19,184 nucleotides of DNA from CAZQCI01 sp964592255 (GTDB lineage Bacteria; UBA10199; SBBF01), in assembly GCA_964592255.1 (NCBI GenBank), contig CAZQCI010000032.1, forward strand, positions 1-19,184, read 5' to 3'. Every line of letters starts with the position of its first letter. Position 1 is the stretch's first letter. A program made the position numbers and the translations under genes. Under the pieces are notes generated by a model. That model did no database searches. It had not been told where the DNA came from and saw only the letters and a list, made by a program, of their open reading frames with translations. Shown here piece after piece: positions 1-8,228 of the stretch.

Positions 1-33
1 AGTTATCCTTCGCCAAGCTCAATAAGTTCTAGA

Positions 34-53
34 TAGTGGAACCCGTTCCACTA
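34..53. repeat. Perfect palindrome at the 5' end of infB
   Basis: The arms TAGTGGAAC (34-42) and GTTCCACTA (45-53) are exact reverse complements separated by only CC. The GTG codon at 36, the most upstream possible infB start, lies inside the left arm. Just upstream, bases 7-21 read CCTTCGCCAAGCTCA, which resembles the end of the palindromic element at 18861-18918 (CCTTCG, a short spacer, then GCTCA). The 5' edge of the window may therefore be a dispersed repeat next to, or inserted into, the start of infB. Membership of a repeat family is inferred from this similarity only. Confidence 0.5.
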
Positions 54-65
54 CCAAGTTTTACT

Positions 66-2507
66 ATGGCACAAGACACACAAGTTGTTGAGAAGAGAGT
101 GAAGTCAACCATTATCCGTCGACGTAAGGAAGTGGTGCCTGAGGCTGCGCCAGCGGCTTCGGAAGAACAGGCTTCACCATCTTCGGCTCAAGCTTCTTCA
201 CCCGAAACTTCTGGGGCGCAAGCTGAGTCATCACAGTCTGTGTCGGCTTCAACACCATCGACTCAAGCCGCTCCGGGTTCAACAGGGCCTAGTCAAGTGG
301 GTTCAACCCAAACAGCTCCTGGACAAACTGCTCCGCAAGGCAAGACAGAGAGTGCTGAGCCAGCGCAAAAAAAACCAGTTCCTTTTGGTGTGCCTATCCG
401 AACAATTCCTCTTTCTCAATTAAGGCCTCAAACTAAAACTAGTGCGGCTGCCGCAAAACCTGCGGAAGCTTCCAAGGTAGGTAGTGTGCCCGTGCCACTG
501 GAAGAAATAGTGGAAGAGGATGATGATAAAAAATTAAAACCTAAAAAAGTTATCAAGAAAAAAGAAGGTGAGCTTGAAGTTGATTTAGAAGGAGTGGGCA
601 AGGTCAGTACCATTACTCAGTTAACCCGCTTAGTCCATGTGGATCGGATTGAACGTGTTTTTCAGCCTTCGCGCTTGCCTAAGCGTAAGAAAGTTATTTC
701 TAAAAAAGGGATGAAGTCCACTCCTCTTACTATCACAAAAGCAGCTAAACGTGTGGTGGAAATGGGTCAAGCAATTCGTGTGGCTGACTTGGCCCATGGC
801 ATGGGAGTTAAGTCTAATGCTGTCATTGCTAAACTGATGGCCATGGGTACTATGGCCACCATCAATACCGATATTGATTTTGACACGGCATCTCTTATAG
901 CTCATGAATTTCAATACGAAGTTAAAAACATTTCGTTTAACGAAGCAGACGTTTTAAAAACTGAAGAAGTCACCGAAGAAGGTTTATTGCCGCGGGCACC
1001 TGTGGTTACGGTTATGGGGCATGTTGACCATGGTAAAACGTCTCTGTTAGATGCGATTCGTTCAGCCAATGTCGCTGAAGGTGAAGCAGGGGGGATTACT
1101 CAGCATATTGGAGCCTATACAGTTTCTCTTCCTAAAAGTTCAAAAGCCCAGGGTAAAATTACTTTTCTTGATACTCCCGGTCACGAAGCCTTTACCGCTA
1201 TGCGGGCACGTGGTGCGAAGGCTACAGACATTGTCATCTTGGTGGTTGCTGCCGACGATGGATTGATGCCGCAAACTATTGAATCTATTGATCACGCCAA
1301 GGCCGCTGGAGTGCCTATTGTTGTTGCCATCAATAAAATCGATAAGCCCGAAGCTAATCCTGACAAAGTAAAACGCCAGCTTTCTGAACATGGTTTGGTT
1401 CCTGAAGAGTGGGGCGGTGAGACACAGTGTGCTCCTGTTTCAGCCAAACAAAAAACCGGTATTGAAGATTTGTTGGAAAAAGTTTTGTTGCAGGCTGAAG
1501 TTTTGGAATTAAAAGCCAATCCAAATATGAAAGCTCGCGGTGTGGTTTTAGAAGCCCGTATGGATAAGTTCCGTGGAGCGGTGGCGACAGTTTTGGTACA
1601 GCAAGGTACGCTCAAAATGGGTGATGTAGTGGTCGCTGGAGCCGCTTGGGGGCGTGTACGGGCCATGACTAATTACAAAGGCGAAAATGTTCCCGAAACT
1701 CTTCCATCAGAAGCTGTTGAGATTTTAGGTTTGTGCGCTGTACCTCAAGCCTCCGATACTTTTCATGTGGTTGCTGACGAGCAAGCGGCACGTGATATCA
1801 CTGAACATCGTCAGGATCAAATGCGTGACGAAAAATTAGGTAAGGGTCAAGTATCCCTGGAAGACATTTTTTCAAAAGTTCAAAAAGGTGAAGCTAAAGA
1901 ATTGGCAGTTGTCCTTAAGACCGACGTGCATGGTTCGTTAGAAGCAGTCAGCGAAGCTCTTAAAAAATTGTCTACCGAAAAAGTATCTCTTCGTCTCATT
2001 CATGGAGCCGTTGGAGGCATTACCGAATCCGATGTTTTATTGTCTTCTGCATCGGGGGCTATCATCATCGGTTTTAATGTGCGTCCTGAAACAACAGCAA
2101 TTAAAGTAGCCGCCAATGAAGGCGTTGATATTAAGCTTTATAAGATTATTTATGACATGGTCAACGATGTTAAGTTGGCCATGCAAGGTTTATTGGCTCC
2201 TACCCGTAAAGAGAATTATCTTGGTCGTGCCGAAGTTCGTCAGACTTTTACGGTTTCCAAAATTGGAACCGTGGCAGGTTGTATGGTGGTGGATGGAAAA
2301 ATTAATCGCGCCTCCGAGCTCCGTTTGCTTCGTGATAATGTTGTTATTCACGAAGGAAAAATTTCTTCGCTCAAACGTTTCAAGGATGATGCCCGCGAAG
2401 TCACCGAAGGGATGGAATGCGGTTTGGGTATTGAAGGCTATTCCGACATCAAGCCGGGGGATGTTCTTGAGGCGTTTCAAATTGAACTGATCAAGACTGA
2501 ACTTTAA
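66..2507 (+). CDS. infB: Translation initiation factor IF-2
   Basis: This is the GTPase that brings initiator fMet-tRNA to the 30S subunit and promotes 50S joining, in the cytoplasm. Numbering here is from an upstream in-frame GTG at 36. A basic N-terminal patch carries IIRRRKEV. It is followed by a long low-complexity Ala/Ser/Pro/Gln linker and a Lys-rich stretch, then an IF2_N subdomain (about residues 235-300). The G domain starts near 320, with P-loop GHVDHGKT (328-335), DTPGHEAF (from 379) and NKID. Beta-barrel and C-terminal domains follow. ATG 66 is preferred as the start because GTG 36 lies in a palindrome; neither has a recognisable Shine-Dalgarno site. The in-frame stop at 30-32 excludes a longer frame. 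Many family members carry an extra N-terminal subdomain that is not seen here. rbfA follows directly after the stop. Identity is certain; the start is not. Confidence 0.97.
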   Translation: MAQDTQVVEKRVKSTIIRRRKEVVPEAAPAASEEQASPSSAQASSPETSGAQAESSQSVSASTPSTQAAPGSTGPSQVGSTQTAPGQTAPQGKTESAEPAQKKPVPFGVPIRTIPLSQLRPQTKTSAAAAKPAEASKVGSVPVPLEEIVEEDDDKKLKPKKVIKKKEGELEVDLEGVGKVSTITQLTRLVHVDRIERVFQPSRLPKRKKVISKKGMKSTPLTITKAAKRVVEMGQAIRVADLAHGMGVKSNAVIAKLMAMGTMATINTDIDFDTASLIAHEFQYEVKNISFNEADVLKTEEVTEEGLLPRAPVVTVMGHVDHGKTSLLDAIRSANVAEGEAGGITQHIGAYTVSLPKSSKAQGKITFLDTPGHEAFTAMRARGAKATDIVILVVAADDGLMPQTIESIDHAKAAGVPIVVAINKIDKPEANPDKVKRQLSEHGLVPEEWGGETQCAPVSAKQKTGIEDLLEKVLLQAEVLELKANPNMKARGVVLEARMDKFRGAVATVLVQQGTLKMGDVVVAGAAWGRVRAMTNYKGENVPETLPSEAVEILGLCAVPQASDTFHVVADEQAARDITEHRQDQMRDEKLGKGQVSLEDIFSKVQKGEAKELAVVLKTDVHGSLEAVSEALKKLSTEKVSLRLIHGAVGGITESDVLLSSASGAIIIGFNVRPETTAIKVAANEGVDIKLYKIIYDMVNDVKLAMQGLLAPTRKENYLGRAEVRQTFTVSKIGTVAGCMVVDGKINRASELRLLRDNVVIHEGKISSLKRFKDDAREVTEGMECGLGIEGYSDIKPGDVLEAFQIELIKTEL

Positions 2508-2861
2508 GTGGAAGAACAACGTCGTCTTAGAAAAGTAGAAGAAACCTACCAGCACGAAATTTCACGTATTCTTCTCTATCATGTGCGTAACCCTCGTTTA
2601 CATGGGCTGACTATTACTCGGGTTAAAGTAACTCCGGATATGTCCTTGGCTCGCGTCTATTTTGACATTAAAGAAGGTAAAATTCGTGAGGACGAAGTAT
2701 TGAAAGACCTCAACAAGTCCAAAGGTTTTATCAAGCATGAACTGGCGAACACCATTAATATGCGTCGTATGCCTGATTTAGAGTTTTTTTATGACGAAAC
2801 TGGCGATTTAGAACGTAATGTAGAAGCTATTTTTGAACGCTTAGATGCCGAGAAAAAATGA
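2508..2861 (+). CDS. rbfA: Ribosome-binding factor A
   Basis: This small KH-fold protein binds the 30S subunit and acts late in 16S rRNA 5'-end maturation. The 117-residue length is normal for the family. Recognisable family features are the N-terminal helix that leads to the HEISRILLYHVRNPRL segment, the central strand with VKVTPDMSLARVYF, the KGFIKHELA helix and the PDLEFFYD C-terminal strand. The start is a GTG immediately after the infB stop codon. No separate Shine-Dalgarno site is visible, so translation is probably coupled to infB. The 3' end overlaps truB by four bases. The order infB-rbfA-truB is a classic conserved bacterial operon, which supports the call. Confidence 0.96.
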   Translation: MEEQRRLRKVEETYQHEISRILLYHVRNPRLHGLTITRVKVTPDMSLARVYFDIKEGKIREDEVLKDLNKSKGFIKHELANTINMRRMPDLEFFYDETGDLERNVEAIFERLDAEKK

Positions 2862-3712
2862 ACGGTTTTCTTCTCATTGATAAGCCCAGGGGCTTGACCT
2901 CTCATGATGTGGTTGACGCACTCCGCAAAAAATTCAACCCTTCAAAAAAACAGAAAAATTTTAAAATAGGCCATACGGGTACTCTCGACCCTTTTGCCAC
3001 CGGTCTTTTGGTGATGGGTGTGGGTGAAGCACTTAAATTTGTAAATTATCTTCAAGAAGAACCGAAGGTGTATGAAGCAACTTTAAAGTTGGGGGTGGCA
3101 ACCGATACTCTCGACTGTGAAGGAAAAGAAATTGAGACAAAACCTATTCCCTCCTTAAGTGAAGAAGGGCTCCAAAAGATATTTTCTCAATTTATAGGAC
3201 ATCAGCTTCAAACGCCTCCGATGTTTTCTGCTAAAAAAATAGATGGAAAAAAACTCTACGAACTTGCTCGGGCCGGAATTGAAGTGGAAAGAAAAGCGGT
3301 GGACATTGAGATTTATGGAATGGAATTATTCGAAGACCAGAGGCTTTTTGAATCATCATTTTCTTTTCGGGTCTCATGTTCTCGCGGTACTTATGTCCGA
3401 GTGCTGGGTGCTGACATAGCCAAAGCCCTTGGGACTGTCGGACACCTGACTCAACTTCGTCGGTTAAAAGCGGGTTCTTTTGATGTGGCACAAGCTTCGG
3501 ATTCCTCCCTGGTGTCCATCGAGTCGGCATTATCTCATTGGCCCCGTGTGGAGCTTAGTGAGGAAGAAACCACTCATATCCTTCATGGCCGCAAGATTAA
3601 GAAGTTAGTTGAAAACAACGCGTCCTTTTACACTCTTTTCTCGAACAATCTTTTTTTAGGTTTAGGAAGAATCGAACACGAATTTTTATTACCCGTCCGG
3701 CTTTTATCTTGA
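2858..3712 (+). CDS. truB: tRNA pseudouridine(55) synthase
   Basis: The enzyme isomerises U55 in the T-loop of tRNAs to pseudouridine. The N-terminus has the family motif GFLLIDKPRGLTSHDVV. The catalytic loop GHTGTLDPFATGLL sits at residues 38-51, with D44 as the catalytic aspartate. A second family block, SCSRGTYVRVLGADIAKALG, is followed by the LRRLKAG segment. The length of 284 residues fits a bacterial TruB with a short C-terminal extension. The start overlaps the rbfA stop (ATGA), the usual arrangement for translational coupling. This is the last gene of the translation operon; the next gene starts 14 bases downstream but is unrelated. Confidence 0.97.
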   Translation: MNGFLLIDKPRGLTSHDVVDALRKKFNPSKKQKNFKIGHTGTLDPFATGLLVMGVGEALKFVNYLQEEPKVYEATLKLGVATDTLDCEGKEIETKPIPSLSEEGLQKIFSQFIGHQLQTPPMFSAKKIDGKKLYELARAGIEVERKAVDIEIYGMELFEDQRLFESSFSFRVSCSRGTYVRVLGADIAKALGTVGHLTQLRRLKAGSFDVAQASDSSLVSIESALSHWPRVELSEEETTHILHGRKIKKLVENNASFYTLFSNNLFLGLGRIEHEFLLPVRLLS

Positions 3713-3726
3713 GAAGTTGATTAAAG

Positions 3727-4260
3727 ATGGTTAATGATCAATCAATGACTAATAGAGGAGTGTCTATTATTAAAAAAAACAAATTATTTTCATTTTTTCT
3801 TTTTATGATTTTGGCTTGTGGGCGTTTTGTTTATGCGGGGATGCCAGGGCCTTTATGTCCAACTGTAACGGATTCCCCTGATATTGTGGAAGTGGCTGTT
3901 GATACAGCGGTGGGTCAGTATCCCCCTTCTTTGGCCCAAAAAAATTGGGCGCCTTCTGCCGAAGAATTAAAAAAAATTTCTAAAACAGCAAAAGTAGTTC
4001 AAGTTCATAAGGGTAACAAGAAGGTGGGTGATTTATTACAAAACGAAAATTTAATTTCTTCTTCTCTAGGAAATTCCGGAAAATTTTGGACCGCTTTTTT
4101 TAGCCATAAACAAGTTGTTATTCTTACAGGTCTCTCTCTTGATGGTTGGGTGGCGGATGGTGGGGATGAAGGCATTCCTGCAGAGCCCTTTGATTATCTA
4201 CCGGGCTATGGAACCTTCAAGCAGGCTGTGCTCAACTGTCTTTCTTCAAAAAACCCGTAA
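3727..4260 (+). CDS. Small secreted protein of unknown function
   Basis: I do not recognise the family. The 177-residue product has a charged N-terminus (IIKKNK), a hydrophobic stretch (about residues 20-32), and a plausible signal peptidase I site after VYA, before GMPGPL. The cysteine in ILAC is not a good lipobox because of leucine at -2. The mature part would be about 140 residues with a cysteine near each end (in GPLCPT and LNCLSS) that could form a disulfide. It has no transmembrane segment after the signal and no catalytic motif I can name. It starts 14 bases after truB and ends 4 bases before the convergent desaturase, so it may ride on the truB transcript. The start codon (ATG 3727, ATG 3745 or GTG 3760) is uncertain. 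Confidence 0.7.
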   Translation: MVNDQSMTNRGVSIIKKNKLFSFFLFMILACGRFVYAGMPGPLCPTVTDSPDIVEVAVDTAVGQYPPSLAQKNWAPSAEELKKISKTAKVVQVHKGNKKVGDLLQNENLISSSLGNSGKFWTAFFSHKQVVILTGLSLDGWVADGGDEGIPAEPFDYLPGYGTFKQAVLNCLSSKNP

Positions 4261-4264
4261 TGAT

Positions 4265-5233
4265 TTAAGATGATACCGGGCGGGTGGCTTTTCTAAATAC
4301 TTCCCAATAGCCATTGGCTGAGTTGCCTTCATTAAACACATTTCTATCCGATATGATCCGATGCATTGCTGGTAGCTTGTCGTGGGGGACGGTCATCAGC
4401 AAGTGATGTTCCAAGTGATAATTGACATTGTGCGGGGCCACCAATAATCGGGCTATCAGATTGGCGCGGGTGGTGCGTGTGTTTTCAAAATCGTCCTCTG
4501 GATTTCCAATAACGGAGTGCTCCGCAATGGCACGCAGCCGAATGAAGAGATGAAAAAAAGTCATGAACGAAGCCCACCACAATAAATAAACCCATGGTTT
4601 TTCTAATATCAGAAAAACTGAAAACAAAATGGAGTGAACCAAAAGAAAAGGGGCCAAATTTTTCATTCCCGTCAATACCACGTTCATCTTTGTTCGATTG
4701 GTTTGAGCAATGGAAGTAATTTTGGTGGAAATAGTGAATTCAATAAAACCGAAATCTCTAAGCAAATAACCATAAATCGATTTGAGAGAGGTTAAGCCTG
4801 TTAAGTCACGTAACCATTTGCGCAGCATGGACTTACGGCTGACAGGATAGGGTTTTGATAAACCTAGGTCTGGGTCTTGATCGGTCCAGGTGTATTTATG
4901 ATGTTGTAAATGATGTTTACGATAGCCGGACACATCTAACCACAAGGGAAGCGCACAAAACCACTGGCCCACAAAGTCGTTGATTTTTTTTGATGAAAAA
5001 AGCGTGTTATGTGAGGCTTCGTGCATCAAAATTGCCAAGGCCAATTGGCGCCCTCCTATCAAAATCATCGCCGGAATCATTGTCCAAATAGAAGGATAAT
5101 AGGCGACGGCTCCAAAACAGATGGCTATGAGGCCCCACGTTGTTAGCAATGCCGACAGTCCACGGATGTTGGAAACCGGAAGCAAAGACTGGATTTCATT
5201 TTTAGTTAAAATGTCATTTACACTTTTAGACAT
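4265..5233 (-). CDS. Membrane fatty acid desaturase
   Basis: This is an integral-membrane di-iron desaturase or hydroxylase of the FA_desaturase family, acting on acyl chains of membrane lipids. Numbered from the upstream ATG at 5251, the three histidine boxes are HEASH (77-81), HHLQHH (113-118) and HNVNYHLEHH (274-283). An RLRAIAEH segment (238-245) is typical of one bacterial subgroup. Several hydrophobic segments lie around 40-75 and 195-235. All eight expected metal-ligand histidines are visible. I prefer ATG 5233 (MSKSVND), because the first six codons of the longer frame derive largely from an intergenic repeat; neither start has a clear Shine-Dalgarno site. It is transcribed toward the secreted-protein gene. 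Substrate and regiospecificity cannot be read from the sequence. Confidence 0.93.
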   Translation of the reverse strand: MSKSVNDILTKNEIQSLLPVSNIRGLSALLTTWGLIAICFGAVAYYPSIWTMIPAMILIGGRQLALAILMHEASHNTLFSSKKINDFVGQWFCALPLWLDVSGYRKHHLQHHKYTWTDQDPDLGLSKPYPVSRKSMLRKWLRDLTGLTSLKSIYGYLLRDFGFIEFTISTKITSIAQTNRTKMNVVLTGMKNLAPFLLVHSILFSVFLILEKPWVYLLWWASFMTFFHLFIRLRAIAEHSVIGNPEDDFENTRTTRANLIARLLVAPHNVNYHLEHHLLMTVPHDKLPAMHRIISDRNVFNEGNSANGYWEVFRKATRPVSS

Positions 5234-5245
5234 AATTTTTTGCAA

Positions 5246-5302
5246 TGTCATTGCGAGGAGCGTAGCGCCGTGGCAATTCAGTATTCTTGGATTGATTCGC
5301 TC
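5246..5302. repeat. Degenerate dispersed repeat (TCATTGCGAGGAGCG type)
   Basis: The stretch begins TGTCATTGCGAGGAGCG, continues TAGCGCCGTGGCAAT, and ends with GGATTGATTCGCTC, which resembles the truncated inverse half. Elements with this 'CATTGCGAGGAGCG...GCAAT' pattern are widespread short palindromic repeats in uncultivated bacterial genomes; that is general knowledge and was not searched. The copy lies between the stop of the DUF1343 gene side and the 5' end of the desaturase on the minus strand. It supplies an alternative ATG (5251) for the desaturase. Confidence 0.55.
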
Positions 5303-5313
5303 ACTATAACAAC

Positions 5314-6486
5314 TTAGTATAACAAATACTTCTCCCTCTTTTTCAAGAAACTTTTACGGTCTTCTTCCCAACCTTTCTGTATTTCTTCAAGTGATCTGTG
5401 TTTTTCCAGTTGGTGGCGTAAGGTATCGGACCCACTTAATAAATCAATTGCTGGAATATCTTTTACAAACTCGTACGGCTTTTCACGCCAACTGAACTCG
5501 TTGGGGTAAAGATCAATGATAGTTTTTAAGACAGCAATGCCTGTTAGGTAAGAAGAAAATATTTTTCTATCCATGACATGCCACTGAACGCCCCCACAGT
5601 TTTTGTTGGCCTGTTTTTGGAATCCGGGTTTAAAAAACGCAGGTCTAAAAATCACTCCCGGTAATTTTATCCGGTTTAATTCATCTGCCAATGGGTGAGC
5701 ATCAATAAACGGGGCTCCCGTTAATTCAAAAGGTCTTGTGGTGCCTCTACCTTCTGATAATTCAGTTGCTTCAATCAGACAAGCGCCAGGATAGACTAAA
5801 GCAGTATCTACCGTCGGCATATTAGGGGAAGGTAATACCCAGGCTAGACCTGTGTCTTCAAACATCATGGACCGTTTCCAGCCTTTCATAGGAATGACTT
5901 GAAGGTCGCATTCAATGTTAAATTCTTCATTAAAGTAATGGGCCAATTCTCCAATAGTCATCCCATGCCTGACAGGGAGCCCGGCATAAGCCCCTACAAA
6001 CGATTCAAAGCCTTTTTTCAAAAGAGGTCCTTCCACATCCACTCCATTAATCGGATTGGGGCGATCCAACACTAGGACTTCTTTGTTACTGTTGGCACAG
6101 GCTTCCATGCAGAAAGCCATGGTATAAATGAAAGTATAGTAGCGGCTTCCGATATCTTGTAAATCGCAGACAAGAATATCGATATCTTTCAAATCTTTTG
6201 CAGAAGGTTTTAATGTTTCCAGAGTCGATCCGTAGAGGGAGGTCACCGGCAGACCGGAAAAAGAATCATCCGTAGAACCAACTTCTTCCATATCCTGGGC
6301 TTGTCCCCACAAACCATGTTCAGGGCCGAACAGACGGGTGAGTGTGATGTTGTCTCGATTTTTGAACAATGTGAGTGTGTGAATGAGTCGAGAATTAACA
6401 CTAGCAGGGTGAGCCAGTAAGCCCACACGCTTATTTTTGAAATCTACAATATCTTCCGAAAAAAGACGGTCAATTCCTGTTTGCAT
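5314..6486 (-). CDS. DUF1343 protein, NamZ/YbbC-like exo-N-acetylmuramidase
   Basis: The protein belongs to the DUF1343 family, which includes Bacillus subtilis NamZ (YbbC, glycoside hydrolase family 171). NamZ removes terminal MurNAc from peptidoglycan fragments during cell-wall recycling. Family motifs in order are FGPEHG (53-58), DLQDIGSRYYTF (108-119), DRPNP (141-145), SPNMP (220-224), EGRGTTRPFE (245-254) and GGVQWHV (298-304). At 390 residues it matches the two-domain family length. No signal peptide is visible, so it would act in the cytoplasm unless exported in another way. ATG 6486 has no strong Shine-Dalgarno site. It is divergent from comM, and no recycling partner gene lies nearby. 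The family assignment is strong; the enzymatic activity is inferred by homology. Confidence 0.93.
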   Translation of the reverse strand: MQTGIDRLFSEDIVDFKNKRVGLLAHPASVNSRLIHTLTLFKNRDNITLTRLFGPEHGLWGQAQDMEEVGSTDDSFSGLPVTSLYGSTLETLKPSAKDLKDIDILVCDLQDIGSRYYTFIYTMAFCMEACANSNKEVLVLDRPNPINGVDVEGPLLKKGFESFVGAYAGLPVRHGMTIGELAHYFNEEFNIECDLQVIPMKGWKRSMMFEDTGLAWVLPSPNMPTVDTALVYPGACLIEATELSEGRGTTRPFELTGAPFIDAHPLADELNRIKLPGVIFRPAFFKPGFQKQANKNCGGVQWHVMDRKIFSSYLTGIAVLKTIIDLYPNEFSWREKPYEFVKDIPAIDLLSGSDTLRHQLEKHRSLEEIQKGWEEDRKSFLKKREKYLLY

Positions 6487-6654
6487 GGCTGCATTGTAGT
6501 GTCTTTTCTAAAAAAGAGAAGAGAAGAATCGACCGAAAATCGAACTCTATTTTTAAAGGAATGGACGTCCCTTTTTTTCATCTCTCACTCAACTCTATCC
6601 ACATCCACAGGTGGCACTGTTTTATTTGGCATGTTCTTTGAATAAGCAAACCAC

Positions 6655-8187
6655 ATGTTAGCGACGGTTCAATCGGCGGGGCTTGTTGGTATTGATGCTT
6701 ATCTTTTAACTGTGGAAGTGGATATTTGTCTTCAATCCCTTCCTAAATGGCATACGGTGGGGTTAGCGGAGAGCGAAGTTAAAGAAAGTAAGGAGCGTGT
6801 GATCGCGGCTATTCGTAATAGTGGTTATGATTTTGCTCAGCGAAAAATCACCATTAATCTAGCACCTGCCGATATTAAAAAAGAGGGTACGGCTTTTGAT
6901 TTACCAATTGCTTTAGGCCTTTTGGCCGCATCGGGTCTGGTTGATCCTGAAAAACTCAAAAATTTTTTATGTGTGGGAGAGCTTTCTTTAAATGGAGAAC
7001 TGCGTCCGGTGAGAGGGGCTCTTTCGATAGCAGTACTCGCACAAAAAACTAATTGTGCTGGTATCTTGTTGCCGGATTGCAATGCCGGTGAGGCCTCAAT
7101 GGTGAAAGGGGTTCCGGTTTATTCGATTCATACCTTAACCGAAGCCGTGGAATTTATTGAAGGCCGACTTTTCAAAGACCCACTTCCTTCTAAATCTTTT
7201 GGAGATTGTTGTGATCGTCTTTATCCGATGGATTTTGATGAAATTTGTGGGCAGTACCAAGCCAAGCGGGCCATTGAAGTGGCCGCAAGCGGCGGACATA
7301 ATATTCTTTTTATCGGATCACCGGGGGCAGGAAAGACGATGTTGGCTTCCCGTTTACCGACTATTTTACCTCCTTTAACATTTGAAGAATCCCTTGAAAC
7401 TAGCCGGGTATACAGTGTTTTGGCCTTGTTAAGGCAGCGTGATAGTTTGCTGACCGAGCGTCCGTTTCGAGCGCCACACCATAGTGTATCGGATGCTGGT
7501 TTAATTGGAGGGGGTGCTTATCCCAAGCCAGGGGAAGTTTCCATGGCGCACCACGGAGTGTTGTTTTTGGATGAGCTTCCAGAATTTAAAAAAAATGTTT
7601 TGGAGTTATTGCGTCAACCGTTGGAAGCCAGGGAGGTGACCATTTCGAGGGCTTCGATGAGTTTAACTTACCCGGCTTCTTTTCTTCTTGTTGCCGCGAT
7701 GAACCCTTGCCCGTGCGGGTATCACGGGCATCCACGCGTGGCATGTAATTGTTTGCCCCAGCATGTGCAGCGGTATCGCACCAAGCTTTCCGGACCTCTT
7801 TTGGATCGTATTGATTTACAAATTGAAGTGCCTCCCGTGCCTTTTGACGACATGATGGCGGCGTCTCTGCCTCGTGAAAACTCCGCGTTAATCCGCAGCC
7901 GGGTTTTGGCGACACGTGCTTTTCAAAAAGATCGTTTTAAACATGATTCCATTTGGCTGAATTATCAAATGGGTCCGAAATTGGTTAAGAAATATTGTGC
8001 CCTTAAGCCGGAAGCCTCCCAGATTTTGAAAAGTATTATGGAAAAATTTCATCTCTCCGCTCGGGCGCTTAATCGCATCCTTAAAGTAGCTCGCACTTTG
8101 GCCGACATGGAGGCCTCCTCGTCCATTGAAACCAAACACCTCTTGGAAGCGGTGCAATACCGAAGTTTGGATCGAAGCTTGGTGTGA
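6655..8187 (+). CDS. comM: ComM/YifB-family Mg-chelatase-like AAA+ ATPase
   Basis: This is an AAA+ helicase-like ATPase. In naturally competent bacteria ComM promotes branch migration during integration of transforming DNA; YifB homologues are widespread even where competence is unknown. An N-terminal ChlI-like domain (about 1-170) includes TVGLAESEVKESKERV and NLAPADIKKEGTAFDLPIA. The Walker A motif is GSPGAGKT (221-228) and Walker B is LFLDE (303-307). A Cys-rich segment, MNPCPCGYHG with CNC, follows, then a C-terminal helical domain with SARALNRILKVARTLAD. At 510 residues it is full length. The ATG at 6655 begins MLATVQSAGLVGIDAYLL, the expected family N-terminus. The hicAB pair lies immediately downstream. 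Confidence 0.96.
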   Translation: MLATVQSAGLVGIDAYLLTVEVDICLQSLPKWHTVGLAESEVKESKERVIAAIRNSGYDFAQRKITINLAPADIKKEGTAFDLPIALGLLAASGLVDPEKLKNFLCVGELSLNGELRPVRGALSIAVLAQKTNCAGILLPDCNAGEASMVKGVPVYSIHTLTEAVEFIEGRLFKDPLPSKSFGDCCDRLYPMDFDEICGQYQAKRAIEVAASGGHNILFIGSPGAGKTMLASRLPTILPPLTFEESLETSRVYSVLALLRQRDSLLTERPFRAPHHSVSDAGLIGGGAYPKPGEVSMAHHGVLFLDELPEFKKNVLELLRQPLEAREVTISRASMSLTYPASFLLVAAMNPCPCGYHGHPRVACNCLPQHVQRYRTKLSGPLLDRIDLQIEVPPVPFDDMMAASLPRENSALIRSRVLATRAFQKDRFKHDSIWLNYQMGPKLVKKYCALKPEASQILKSIMEKFHLSARALNRILKVARTLADMEASSSIETKHLLEAVQYRSLDRSLV

Positions 8188-8202
8188 AGTGCGCATTGAC
8201 AA

Positions 8203-8220
8203 TACCAACTATAATTGGTA
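8203..8220. promoter_or_regulatory. Possible hicAB operator with overlapping -10 box
   Basis: TACCAA (8203-8208) and TTGGTA (8215-8220) form a perfect 6-base inverted repeat with a 6-base spacer, starting 26 bases before the hicA start. The hexamer TATAAT (8210-8215) lies within it. A TTGACA at 8196-8201 is 8 bases from that hexamer, too close to be its -35 box. It is 17 bases from TAAATT (8219-8224), but transcription from there would begin at the hicA start codon. HicB proteins with a helix-turn-helix domain commonly repress their own promoter through such palindromes, so this is a sensible operator candidate. It is inferred, not shown. Confidence 0.35.
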
Positions 8221-8228
8221 AATTATTT

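Noticed and set aside
1292..1666. 124-codon minus-strand frame inside infB
   Set aside because: It is a shadow of conserved IF-2 coding sequence, like the other long opposite-strand frames in infB, comM, icd and mdh.
6608..6635. Sigma54 promoter upstream of comM (TGGCACTGTTTTATTTGGCA)
   Set aside because: The GG and GC dinucleotides are not at the required 10-base spacing.
8184..8228. GTG 8184 as the hicA start
   Set aside because: The added residues do not match HicA and would cover the promoter/operator-like region; MPLSGEKML at 8229 is the family-like start.
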